Positions 12,101-24,999 of a stretch of 64,000 bases of DNA are shown in pieces. Within the stretch, counting starts at the first letter, position 1. Each line of letters opens with the position of its first letter. A program made the translations under genes and the position numbers. The notes beneath the pieces are model-generated. The model saw only the letters and a list, made by a program, of their open reading frames with translations. It searched no databases and was not told where the DNA came from. This stretch comes from Mycogone perniciosa (lineage: Eukaryota > Ascomycota > Sordariomycetes > Hypocreales > Hypocreaceae): NCBI GenBank assembly GCA_025331125.1, contig JAOALB010000108.1, positions 1-64,000 of the forward strand. The letters run 5' to 3'.

Positions 12101-15100
12101 TATATATCCATGCAATAAAAGTAACCTAGAAAAAGATTAACTAAGCTATTAAAATTAAGGAACTAGCGCCTACTAGCCTATTAAAGCTCTTAAATAAGTT
12201 TTTCCAATAAATACTTATAAAATAGGGAAACTATATTAAAGTAAAAATAATATAATATATAACTTTATTAATAAATACTACTCTTTAATATAACTAAAAG
12301 AAATTATAGCTATTAATATAAAGAAATTTATAATAGGAAAACTTAAATTTAATAAGCTAAACATTTTAAAAAAACTGCTATCCTAGCTATATAACCTATA
12401 TAATACTTTCCTGCTAAAGATAGTAAATAAACTTCCTTTATAATAAGTTTAAGATTATAAGATTAAGATATTGCTAGGAAAAGACCCTTTATATTAAAAG
12501 AATAGGCTATTTTTATTTAATAAACTATAAGTAATAAGAGAATAGTTAAATAATAACTTAGTAAAAGGATTTATCTATAAATTGCAAGTATAATATACTA
12601 CTCTTTTCCTTTTAGCTGCAAAACTAAAAGGCAGCGTCTATATTTATTAAAACTATTAAAGGTTAAACAATATTACTATTAAAAATTAATACCTATTGCT
12701 ATTAATCCGGGAAACCCTTAATAGTTTAAGCTATATAAAGGTATATATAAAATTTAATATTATCGCTGCGTTTAATAACCTTTATATCGCTAAAGGAGAT
12801 ATATAGAAAATAGTATTTATTATAAAGTTTAGCCTTTTTAAGATATTGATTATGCCTTTTAGCCTTTATAATGCGCCTGCTATATTCTAATACTATATTA
12901 ACTATACTTTTTATAACCTCTTTAACTATACCTATATAATATACTTTAATAATATCTTTATATACTTTTTAAGCTAAAAGGAATATTAAAAATATATTTA
13001 TAAAATAATAGCCTGCCTTTAAAATACTAGCCTTTAAATTAATATTATTAAATGCAAGTTTAAGACAATAAAAATAAAATACTTTAACTTAATTATTACC
13101 TTAAAGGGACTAAAGATAAATTTTAAGAAAGTTAAAGCTATATTAAACTAGCAATTACCTAGGGGAGTAAAAGACTTATATAAGTTCCTTAGCTTTATAA
13201 ACTTTTATTACTGTTTTATTTAAAGATATTTTAAAATAGCTGTACTATTAAATAAGCTTTTAAAAAAAGATTAATTATATATTTAAAAAGAAAAATAGCA
13301 GGAAGCCTTTAATTTAATTAAATGCGCTTTTAAATTAACTTTAATCTTAGCCTTTTTTAACTATAATAAATAAATAGTCCTTAAGATAAATGCCTTTAAT
13401 TGGGTATTAGGCGGTATCCTATTATAATATAATAAAAAAGGCATTTTACGCTTTATTATATTTTTTTCTGAAAAGTATAACACTTAAAAATATAACTATA
13501 AAATCTATAATAAAGAACTCTTAGCTATTATTAAAGTAATAAAGGAGTAGCGCCTAGAATTATAAAGCTTATAAGAATTTAATATTATTATAGACTATAA
13601 AAACCTCGAATACTTTACCTTAACTAAAGCCTTAAATTAACAATAAATCTAATAGTTTAAATTCCTTTCTAGCTTTAACTTTTATATTATCTATTAACTT
13701 AAATTTAAAGCTATAAAGCTTAATACTTTAAGTAGAAAAGTAAAAGATAGGCTTGCAAAATTAGATCCCTTTAATAACTAAATTAAAAACAGGCAATATA
13801 TTATTTTCCTATAAAGTTTTTTTAGCTTTAAAGTTTAGGTAATATTTTAAAAAGAAATCTTATTAGATATAGAAATATCTATAAAGGCTGCCCCTATAGC
13901 TATAATAATACCTACAGAAAATAAACTAATCAATAACCTAATTGCAGCAGTATATAAATAAAATACTATAGTAAGAGAAATAGTAACTATACTTTAAGAA
14001 TTTGATATCCGCTAATAGCTAAAGCAGCTCTATAAAGAACTCTAGATTGCAATAAACGACTGCCGAGTAATAAATAGCAGAATTTACTATTAAAAGCAGC
14101 TCTTTATTCCCTTTAATAATAAACTTTATATATAAATCCTATTTAGAAACTACTTTAGCGGCCTAGCCAGATACTTAGGCAGGTTTAAAACCCTAGACTT
14201 TATTAGCTAAATATACTAGTGGCCATAAATCTTAAAAGATATTAAAGTATTTATATAAGCCTATAAACTATATATTAAAATAAAGGCCTTATAATCTTTA
14301 CTATAAAGTTTCCTTTAACTACTGCTAGTTTTATTTTATATATAGTTAAATATCTTTATTAACTATATTATACTGCTGCCTAAATCTTACTGCTATAATA
14401 CTATTTATAAGCATTTATTAATAGTAGTCTGCCGCTTTATTAAAATATATTACTTTATACCTATTACTTTACTATTAGCAGAAAAGCTAGCTAATATATT
14501 TATTAACAGGATTTACTGCCTTTATAGTATACTTAATAATATTATATTAAACTGCAGTATATAATTTATATTAAAATTCTAGGAATAACTTTTAAAGCAA
14601 TTAAAAGTTATATTAAAACAGTTATTAGCCTTTTACCTTAAAACTAATAGCTAAATTAAAAAAATTAATATAAGTGTAAAATACTACCTATAAGCTTTTA
14701 TTAACTTTTACTAAAATAATTAGGTCTATTAGCTCTTATTAGCTGAATTTACTGTAAATAATATAGTATCTAAAACTACTAGTATATTACTGTTTTTTAT
14801 TAACTATAGTTTTAACCCTCGCTTAAGGATAAAGCCTTTATAGCCCTGCCTACTAAACCTTTCTGCAGTAAAGAAAAGAGAGTTTTTCTGCGCTAATACT
14901 ATTATTTATTGATTTAAATGTATTATTATATAATTAAAGGCCCTCGCTAAAGCTTTAGGAAAAAGATATAAAGAAAACGCGAATATATAAAAGGAAGTAT
15001 TACTAGTCTATACTATTAGGCAGGAAGTCTTTATTAATATATAAAATATAAAGACTAACTAGCTAATAAAGAAGCTAGATAATAAATAGGCGGGACTTTA

Positions 15101-15878
15101 TATAATAATAAAGGTATACCTATAAGCCTGCGCTGTTGGTTTACTGGAAGGTATAAAGATTTTCCTAGTTTTATATAACTTTCTTTTATAACTTAAAATA
15201 GTTACTTTACTATACTTTAAGTAAAAGATAATTAATAAAGCTAAATTAAAGAATATTTAAGGCAAGGTACTAGAAAAGGTAAATAATATAAATAAAGTAT
15301 AAAAGAAGTAAAAGTTTAAAGTACTCCTAAATTATTATAATAATAATAGTTTCTATTACTTTATTAAATAAAGATACTATACTATTATATAGCAACTGGC
15401 CAAAGACTTATAAGGCTAAAAGAGGGTAATATAAAACTTTTATATAAAAAACCTAAAAAAGCTAAGCCTATTATAATAGGCATTAAAAGGAAATAGCTAA
15501 AAAGAAACTAATATTTATAAAGCGCTAATTAAAAACTATACTATATTAAAGCCTATAACTAAACTATATATTATTAATACTAAAAACTATATAATTTGCC
15601 TTATTTACCGTTATATCGGAAATATTAAAATAAATTACCTAGAATTTCGATTTATATAAGCAATATAGCTATTTGCAGCTAAATAGTGAAATAAAAGGGG
15701 GGGTACTATTACAGCACTAACTATAACGCGATATTAACGCCTTATTATATAAGCTCCAGTTATATAACTAGGCCCTAACATATTCCTAGCTATAGCTTTC
15801 TATAAAGCCTTAAGGCTTCCTTGCTCTCTATAATACAATAACAATATTTACCCTAACCTGCCTTCCTATACCATAATA
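9200..15878 (+). mobile_element. Gypsy-2, complete but RIP-degraded
   Basis: A 6679 bp Ty3/Gypsy element with 172 bp direct LTRs at 9200-9371 and 15707-15878. Both LTRs begin TATTACAGCACT and end in a matching inverted TAATA (originally TGTTACAG...TAACA). A polypurine tract (AAAAGGGGGGG) precedes the 3' LTR, fixing the + orientation. Order: gag region with a degraded zinc-knuckle near 10685-10735, reverse transcriptase near 12749-12970 (IIAAFNNLYIAKGD; MPF near 12852; catalytic Asp-Asp changed to Asn-Asn at 12948-12953), RNase H near 13385-13570, and integrase from about 14145. The frames carry many TAA/TAG stops. The flanks share only TTAC (9196-9199 and 15879-15882), and the two sides belong to different older elements. 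Confidence 0.85.
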
Positions 15879-16371
15879 TTACTAAAGCTTTATATAAGTT
15901 AAAGGACTTACTAAAACTATAGTTTAATAAATTATCCTTAACTTTAAGGAAATAAAGGTTAATCTTAAGCTTTAAAAAGCCCTGCCTCTTTTATAACTAA
16001 ACTTAAAAGATTTTAATTATATTTTATATAAATAATATTTTAATTATATATTATTATAATAATAAAGGTTTTTATATTAAGCTATTAAATACTTTTAAAG
16101 TAAAGTATAAGCTTTATAGTAAAAGGGATATATAATAGTTTTTAAATATTAAAATTACTTAAAACTATAAAAAGTATAGGATATGTTTTTTTTATAAACT
16201 TTATTTTAAAGAGGTTATAAAATAATATAAATTTAATAATAAAATATAGCTTTTTATAGTTTTAATATTAGTTATAAAGTTTAAGAAAGCTATAATATAA
16301 GTTATAAAAGTAACTATTAAAATATATTAAAAAAAGGTAAAATCTATACTTTATACAGCTATTATAATAAA
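15879..16371 (+). mobile_element. Copia reverse transcriptase fragment
   Basis: Reads on + as the C-terminal half of a Ty1/Copia reverse transcriptase. It starts at the LLKALY..LK block (15879-15900), passes through PCLFYN and the catalytic motif with Asp-Asp changed to Asn-Asn (16031-16036), and ends at the SILYTAI block (about 16345-16365). There it is cut by the LTR-like repeat at 16372. The same segment occurs inverted at about 18700-19170, so the two come from one Copia family. No gag, integrase or RNase H is attached. Confidence 0.75.
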
Positions 16372-17270
16372 TGTTACAGAGCGCAGTATAGCTATATAGA
16401 GTATAGAGAGAAATAGGAATAAAGCTTGATTCTAGTAATAAATATACTATAATGGCCTCGCTATATATATATATAGCTAATATAAAGGAAAATGTAGAAT
16501 ATATACATTATAAGCGCTTATATAGTTTAATATATCGTTTACGCGATATATATATTAGCTAATATCTGCTATATAAATAAATAAAAGCTCTTTAGCGCTA
16601 ATAAGCGCTAATAAGTAATAAGTCCTTTACTTACCTAACCTAATATACCCCCTAGTTAATAAAGCTATTCCTAGTGCTTTATTAACTGCTATCCCAGTCT
16701 ATCTATAGTATTATAACTATCTAGCCGCACTTTTAAAGCCTCTTTTATTTAATTAAAAGCTTTTTTATTATAAATATATATTAATATTTTATTATTAAAA
16801 GTAAAAGGGATATAAATACTATAGCTATTATTAATCTATAATAATAAAAAGTTAAATAATAAAGCTTTTTAAGTAGGTAAATTAATTTTAAATAGTTAAA
16901 ATAAGTATATTAACTATCTTTTAGCTTTATTCTTTACTTTTCTTCTTTAATTATTAATATTATTATTATTATTAATAGCAGTATTAATAGTATTAGTATA
17001 GCTTTAGTAAATATTATACTTTTCGCGTATTCCTTTTATAATATACTTTTATTAATTAATAATAAAATTGCAGAATAAAAATACATTTTTAATTAAATAT
17101 AGTTACAGTTACCCTTTAAAGGTAGCTTATTATAGCGTTTATTATCTTTAAGCGGCTATGCCTACTACTACTTTTACGCTAGCTGCTGCTCCTATACCAG
17201 CTCCTGCTCTAGCTAGTCTGGTTTCTATTACTGCGCTGGCTAGTCTAGTTGCTTAGCCTCTCTTTTATTT
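16372..17270 (+). repeat. LTR-plus-leader repeat, copy 1 (+)
   Basis: This starts TGTTACAGAGCGC and matches the reverse complement of 34105-34974 over nearly 900 bp. The first 350 bp or so look like an LTR. A leader follows, then an Ala/Pro-rich open stretch from about 17158 that resembles the start of a gag protein. A 5' partial copy lies at 23730-23935. This copy is strongly RIP-mutated, and the gag-like frame degenerates after about 17500. Confidence 0.7.
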
Positions 17271-18299
17271 TAAGTTAAGGCTTACTAGGAATTGCAAGGA
17301 AGCCCTCGCTAAGCTGCGCGCTGCAGTATCTTTATCGGCTTTTTTTCCTACTCCTACAGCTCCTATTACTACTCCTGCTCCTACTTTAGCCCCTACCTTT
17401 ATTATTACTGCTACTGCTTTAATTACTGCTTTTATTACAGCTGCTTTTATAGTAATCCCTGCTTTTACCTTTACTCCTATTACTGCCTTTACTATTATAC
17501 TATTATCCCCTTTTTATAAAAGTTATTTAAAGTTAATAATTACTAGTAAAGGAGATTTCTTTTAATATATTACTATTGCCTGCTTTTAGCAGTATACTGC
17601 TTATTTTAATAATAACTATTAATATACTTTTTAATATATTTCTTTTTTACTTTTACTATATTATTTTAATTAATTATATACTTTATACTTATTTAATACT
17701 TATATTAATTATATACTAGCTTTTTTAAACTATAAATAAAAACAATACTTAAATAAATAAATTATTTTTTTCTTTATATACTTATAAGTTAATATAATTA
17801 AATAGTAATTTAATATAAAAAGGCATTATACTTTTAATTTAATTTACTAAAAAAAAAGATTTAATTTATATTAAAAAAGTAATTACTTTAAATAACTATA
17901 ATAATAATGCTTTTTATATATAAGCGCGCGAAAAGTAAAAAGCTTTAAATAATTAATTATTACAGTAATAAAGTATACCCTTTATAGTAAATAGCCTTTA
18001 AACTAAAATTAAACAGTTTCCTATACTTTTATATATTTTATTTTAATAACTATATATTTATTAAGTTTAATAGTGCATTAAAGTATTTAAGCGCTATTAA
18101 AGAAAGGCTTTAATAAATTTATTAGTAAATATAAAGTTAATAAAAAAATAAAAGATTAAAAATAATCTTTTTTAATATTCCTAGTAAAGCTATATATTTT
18201 ATATATTAATATAATATAGGCGAGTATTAATTTATATACTCTTTTTAATTATAAAATATATAGTTAATTAATTATTATAGTTAATATTTTAATTAATAT

Positions 18300-21200
18300 T
18301 AAAGTTAAATTTTATTTTTTAAAAAAGGCAATATAAGCCTATTGCTTTTTTTACTATTTAAGTAAAGGTAAATAACTTTATTTTAATTATAAATATATTA
18401 ACTATACTTTAATATATAGTATTTTATAGGATAAAGCTTAAAAAGAGTATAATAAAATACCTTTAAAATAATTTTTAAGTATTTATATTATTAATAAAAA
18501 ATGTATTACTTAAAGCAGTTAAAACTTATATTTTGCCTTGCCTTTTATATTAAAGAGTTAAAAAGTATTATATATATAGATAATAGATTAGCTAGTTAAT
18601 TACTTTAAAGTGCTTTTTATTAAAGTTAATTAAAAACTGCAATAAAGTTAAAGTATTATATACTATATCTAACTTTATTATAATAGCTATATAAAGTATA
18701 GATTTTACCTTTTCTTAATATATTTTAATAATTACTTTTAGAGTTTATATTATAGCTTTTTTAAACTTTATAACTAGTATTAAAACTATAAAAAGCTATA
18801 TTCTATTATTAAATTTAAATTGTTTCGCAACCTTTTTAAAATAAGTTTTATAGGAAAGGTATATCTTATACTTTTTACAGTTTTAGGTAATTTTAATACT
18901 TAAAAACTACTATATATCCCCTTTACTATAAAGCTTATACTTTACTTTAAAAGTATTTAATAGCCTAATATAAAGAAGTTTATTATTATAATAATATATA
19001 ATTAAAATATTATTTATATAAAATATAATAAAAATCCTTTAAGCTTAATTATAGAAAAGGCAAAGCTTTTTAAAGCTTAAAATTAACCTTTATTTCTTTA
19101 AGGTTAAAGATAATTTATTAAACTATAATTTTAATAAATCCTTTAGCCTATATAAGGCTTTAGTAAGCTTTAAATAAATATTTAGTAGCTTAAAACCTTT
19201 AAAAAGCTTATATATAACTAGTTTTAAATTTTTATCTTTTAAAGTATTAAGAAAAGCGTTTTTAATATTATACTGCTTTAATTTAAAGTTAAATCTTACT
19301 ATTAAAGCAATAAATATATAGAAAGAATACGCTGCTAGTATAATTATATATATACTCTTTATTATAAAGCATTCTTATAAATCCCTTTAAACTATAAATT
19401 AAGCTTTATAGCGTTTTAGATTTTTATTTTAATTAAACTTATATATAAAAACTTAATATATAGGTAATAGCTTTATCTTTACTGTTATATATAGTATCTT
19501 TTACTAGGTTCCTTTTATATATAGAAAGTTAATTTTATTATATATAGCTTATTTAAACTTAGCTTTAAGTAGGTATTTTATAAGCTTTTTTTAGTTTTTT
19601 AGCAGTTTTACTAAATCCTTTTAGTAAATAGTTTATTTATTAAAAGTAATACTTTTTTAAAGGGAAGCTTTTTAATTTATTACTATATTAACAACAGTAA
19701 ATGCTATTACTATACTTTTTAATTTATTATTTATTGGCTTTTATTAATTAAGCAGCAGTTAATATAGTATTAAATTAAAAAGTTTTATAATTATTAAATA
19801 TATATTAAACTTATTATCCTTTAAAGTAATATTCAAAGTGCGCGTTTTAGTTTTATATACTAGAAGATATTTATTAACCTTTCTTGCAGGTTATTTCCTT
19901 TAAAGTTTTATACTTTTATAACTATTAGCTACTACTTTACTATTTAAGGAATTATTAGCTGGCTTTTCCTTTAAAATCTACTCTTTTAATATAAAAGTAG
20001 GCTAGTCTTTTATATATTAATCTGCCTTTAACTATAGCAGTTTATCCTCTTTTATTAAATAGTATACCTTTAATATATAAAGCTGTTCTTTTACTAGCTC
20101 TCTTTTTTTAAAGAGGGGTAAATTACTTTTAAAAGTATTGCTTAAAGTTTTTATTAGCGCGCTAGTTTTATTTATAAAAATTAACTATTTTAAGGTAGCT
20201 TTTAATATTTAAAGACTAAAAGGTCTTTTTAAATATATTAATAGTTTACTTAAAGTATTTATTAAATTAATCTTAATGCTTTATATAATTTTTACCTTTA
20301 AAAGTATACTTTTTTTTTCTGTATTACTTATAAAGGTATCCTTTACTGCAGGAATATATATAAAAAAGAGTTTAAATTCTAGCTTATCTTCTTTAACTTT
20401 ATTAAATAGTTTATTTAACTTAATTATAGACAGCTTATTTATATTTTCTTTTTTACTATTAAAGAAGCTAGTTTTATTAAACTATATATTCTTTATAATA
20501 ATTACTTTTATTAAGTAAGGTAATTAAATATAATATATATTATTTATAGTATATTTAATAAAATATTTAATTAAGCCTTTAAGCTTTATTTTAAATTCTT
20601 GTTTATTTTAGCCAGCTTCATAGTCTCTATTAAATATACAGGCGCAGCAGCTATATATATAAAGTCTACTTTAATTTAGCTATAAGTCTATAGACAGCTT
20701 TTTTATTAAAAAGGGCGCGAAATCGCGAAACTATTACTTTAATTTTTTAATAGATAATATTATATTAAGGCTATATATAAAACTTATATTAATAATATAT
20801 ACTATAGCTTTTATACATTTAGGCTATAAATCAGTTAAAAGGCTTACAGCTTTAAGTATCTTTATTAATTTATTTATAACTTCTTAACCTGCGCGCTTTA
20901 AGGCGCTATTTAGCTTATATATATAGGAGAGGGTAAGCTTTAAGATAATTCCTTTTACGTTTACTTAGATTTAGAAGCGTATTAAGCCTTTAACTGCAAT
21001 TACAGCTTTTTTATTATCCTGCCTAAAAAAATATACTAAAATATTATATTGCGTTTTTACTATATTTATTAAATTAAAGAAAGTATTAAAGACAGTATCC
21101 TATTCTTTATTTAATAAAAGGTATATATATAACTATGAAGTCTATTCTTTGTTAAGTATTAAAAGCTAATTATCTTTATTATAACTATAAAGATAGTTTT

Positions 21201-23729
21201 AAAGATCCTAGTGCACTTTAAAGAATAGTTTTAAAGCTTGTCTCTTAAACGTTTTGCAAGAGATAACCTATTTCGTATATATAAAAGTATAGGCTTCGCA
21301 CTCTATTCGCGTAGTTCCCTTAATATATATATTCCTTACATTCTTTATTAATGCTCTAAGCGCTTCTAGGCCTAGATATCCTAATTATAAGTGCTAAAGC
21401 TTTTTTAAGTTATTATATAGTATTAGTGGGTTATATATTAGTCTTCTCCTTTTTCTTAATATTATATAAATATAATAGTTTGCGCTAGGAAAAAGGAATA
21501 AAGCAGTTATATTATTTAAGATAGTATATTTAGGGATAGGGGCAATATTGTTATGAACCGACCCTTTTATGGCCGTATAAAGGGTCCCAGGCGGTACGTA
21601 CCCCGGAAAAACGATAGAACGACCGTCCAATCAGGAAGGATCACTTAGATCACTGTAAACTACGGATCACTTAGATCACGGAACGTAAGCCAAGGTGATC
21701 CATCACAACCGTGATCCATACATAATCCAATTATATTCACTATATATCTCCTTTATATATAAGACTGGATAAGTCACGATCATTTAGTATAGTTATTTAA
21801 ACAGTCATTAATAATTGCATTTACTAGAACCACCTATTCTACAGAATTGTAACTATATTACCCTGCTTAGTATTTATCCCTGACCTCTCTGTCAATATAA
21901 ACCCATGAACCTCGGTTTAACTGTTAAGAATCAACCCGGATCGTCACAAATATAGAGTAATAGGGGTTTATATTAAAGAAATAAAAGATTATACCTATAC
22001 TTTACCTTCCTTATAATAGTATTCGAATTTACTATACTAGTGCAAAGTATATTATTATACCCTATAAGCTATATTCCTGCTTTCCGAAGTTTTAACAAAG
22101 AGATAATATTAATATAAAATCCTTTAACTACAGCTATATCCATAAACTTTACCGAGTGCGCTGCCTTTTAATATAGATTATAAAAAGTATCCTTTAGTAA
22201 GCGGCGTCCTTTTCTAGCTATAAAATACCTAGCTCCTCCTGCCTTAATATAGTTATTTTCTATACTTAAAATAAAAGAGCTGGGAATAAGGTAATTCCTG
22301 CTATTTATTAAATAAATAGCACTATAAGTATTAAAGAGAGTGCTTTAAAAGAGGCAGTAACGCGTATCCTATATATTAGTATATATTAATATACTTATTA
22401 TATATACTGCAGGGCTTGCATTTTCTTTATTAATTAAGTTTAAGGAGATTAAGGCAGCTATAATAGTTAAAGCTATACCTCTTTAAACTAGGGCTATAAA
22501 GCTAATACCCTTTTTACTAAGCTTATCGCAAAGCATATACTATTTATTTTCTTAAAGGTAAATATAAATTTCTATAGTTTATTATAGGTTAAAGATATAT
22601 TTCCCTTTTTTATTAAATTTTCCCTTTAGCGCAGCTAATAGTATATTATAGTCCTTTAAAGGCTAATTATACCTTTCCTGTCTATATAGGTATTCTTTCC
22701 TGGCAGGAGCTTTTAAATATATAGTATTATTTACTATAGCTTTATTTAAGCGGTTACTAAGTGCTATATAAAGTTTATAAGTATAATTTTCTATATTCTA
22801 TATATTATTTAAGAAAAGTCAACTAAATTAATTAAAAAAGAAAATCTTAGCAGTTTTACTGCTTTTAATTTAATTATCTATATAGTATAGGTAGTGTAAA
22901 GTAAAATTTAAAGTATAATATACTTTAATAGCTTTTAGGAAAGCCTTTTAGGTAACTGTTTTTATAACTTTAAAGAGCTTATACTTTACTGCATTTATAT
23001 AGACGCGCGCCTAGTTTATATATTATACTTCTAGCCTTAAATTCCTATACTCTATATTATATAGGATATATTTATATAAAATCTGCACTTTTTTATATAT
23101 TATATCCTTATAAAGAGCTAATTGTTTTTTAAGCTTCTTTATAATTTAATAAATAATAAATTTAGTGTTTAAGTTTTTATTATTTTTATTAGCTGCTTTA
23201 ATAGCAGTAGAGGTTAAAGCTGTAGCTTAGGTCGCAGCTTTAAAGTCTGTAAGGATTAAAGTATAGATGCTAATATTAACTATTTTTTATATCTATTAAA
23301 AGATTACTGCTTTAGCCTTCCTCTTTTTAATATATAAAGCGATAGTGTATTAATGCTTATAAAGTAAACTATTACAATAAATAAAGATATCTATTAAAGT
23401 AGTTTCTTTTTTAAATGCTTTTAAAGCAGTTTCTTTTAGTTTAATTAAAGTAGGTGGCTTTAAAGCAGGGAAATAGTTATTATCTTAATTAAAGAGATTA
23501 AAATTAACTTTATTCTAGATCCTCGCAGTAGTTGTATAGTTATTTAAAACAGTAATTTATTTAATCTACTATATTATTAAATCTAGTTTTATAAAGGTAA
23601 TATCTCCTGCGTTATCTATTATAAAAGGTGGCTTTAAAAGCTTAAAGGCGAAGGGAAAGAGTAAAGGTAAAGATATAATATTAAAGGAAGTTTCTAGTAA
23701 CTCTAATAGTTACTACCTAGGCTTATAAC
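18300..23729 (-). mobile_element. Copia-type element on minus strand, degraded
   Basis: On the minus strand, a Ty1/Copia reverse transcriptase is readable at about 19170-18700: a block equivalent to LLKALY..LK, then the catalytic motif with Asp-Asp changed to Asn-Asn at 19009-19014. It is the inverted equivalent of the fragment at 15879-16371. Gag and integrase should lie at higher coordinates, but I can read only isolated traces there, and the ends are approximate. The element is interrupted by the solo LTR at 21549-21948. Many frame stops are present. Confidence 0.55.
21549..21948 (+). mobile_element. Solo Gypsy LTR with target-site duplication
   Basis: A 400 bp LTR starting TGTTATGAACCG and ending GGATCGTCACA, with a perfect 5 bp duplication AATAT on each side (21544-21548 and 21949-21953). 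It belongs to the same subfamily as copies A and B but retains many C and G bases (GGCGGTACGTACCCCGG) that are lost in them. It is a single LTR with no internal region, so it most likely arose by recombination between the LTRs of a full element that inserted after most RIP in this block. Confidence 0.88.
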
Positions 23730-23935
23730 TATTACAGGGCGCGGCACAGCTATATAGAGTATAGAGAGAAATAGGAATAAAGCTTGATTCTAGTAATAAA
23801 TATACTATAATGGCCTTGCTATATATATATATAGCTAATATAAAGGAAAATGTAGAATATATACATTATAAGCGCTTATACAGTCTAATATATCGCTTAC
23901 GCGATATATATTAGCTGGTATCTATATAAAAGTTA
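23730..23935 (+). repeat. LTR-plus-leader repeat, copy 2 (partial, +)
   Basis: About 205 bp matching the first part of 16372-17270 (shared GAATAAAGCTTGATTCTAGT and the palindromic TATATATATATA stretch). It diverges near 23935. It is less mutated than copy 1 (GGGCGCGGCACAGC is kept). The left end abuts the minus-strand Copia remains. Confidence 0.7.
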
Positions 23936-24999
23936 AATAAATAAAGGAATCCAGCTTTTTTAAATATATAGGCCTATAGGTTAAGGAATTGTTATATATA
24001 TAGTTTATAGTTATCCCTATTAAAATTAAAGTAATAAAGGTACCCTTATTTATTAAAAATATAAATATATTAGTATTAAAGAAAATAAATAAACCCTATA
24101 AAGATTTATTTTCTTTTTATAAAGCTCTAGAAATACTATAGTCTATTAAAGATTTTAAAAGCTTAAAATATTATTCAATTAAAAGCAGCTGCGCCTTTAA
24201 ATGCATTTTAAAGTACTGAAATCTTTCTCTAGGCAGCTTTTACTATTAATAATCCTTTTACTATTATATAAAATATTGCATTTAAGTTAAAGTTTACTGC
24301 CTAGTTTTTATAGGAAAGGTTATATAGGAAATTATGAATATTAGTAATATAGAAAGGCTACATAGGTTCTTTAATATCTAGTATCTATAAAAGTTTATTA
24401 TAGTATAGGGTACTATTAATAAGTAATTTATTAATAGGTAACTGTAGGTAGCTATTAATATATTAGTTAAGTTAAAGGTAGATTTATATTAGTTAATAGC
24501 TATACTGGCTTATTAGCGAGCTATTAGTAAGGTTTTTTTTTTGCCTTAAAGAAATCGCTAGTGCAGCTAAAGGATATTTAGCTAATATAGCAGGGAAGTA
24601 GAGTTTTTAGTTTACCTTTTATAGGTTAGAAAAACAAAGTAAAAAAGTATAGGTCTTTTTTTAAGCGAGATATTATAGTAAAGAAAAAGGGGGGTTAAAT
24701 AAAATTAAATAGTTATAAAATAAAATTTAAATTAAAGGTAATATTTAGGCTAGTATAAGATAGATTTTTAATAAGTAGAGGAGAAAGAAAGAAAGAAAAA
24801 GAGTATAGTGTTACTTTTTGTCTTTTTGTAGGTATAGGTGTATAGTTTAGTATATAGAGTGATTTTCTTTATTGTATATAAATTACTGCTCTTTTAAAGT
24901 AACCTTTTATACTTTGCTTGCCTTTTTCTCTTTTCTTTTTCTATTTTTCTTTTACTTTCTTTTACTTTTTTTTATTTTATTATTTAATTATAAAAGATC

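Noticed and set aside
9196..15883. Target-site duplication TTAC/ATTAC for Gypsy-2
   Set aside because: Only 4 bp match cleanly and the two flanks belong to different elements, so I do not treat it as proven.
20276..21630. Open frames of 80 (+) and 78 (-) codons inside the AT-rich block
   Set aside because: They are made of AT-rich codons (Leu, Ile, Phe, Lys, Tyr), have no domain, and lie antisense to or inside degraded retroelements.
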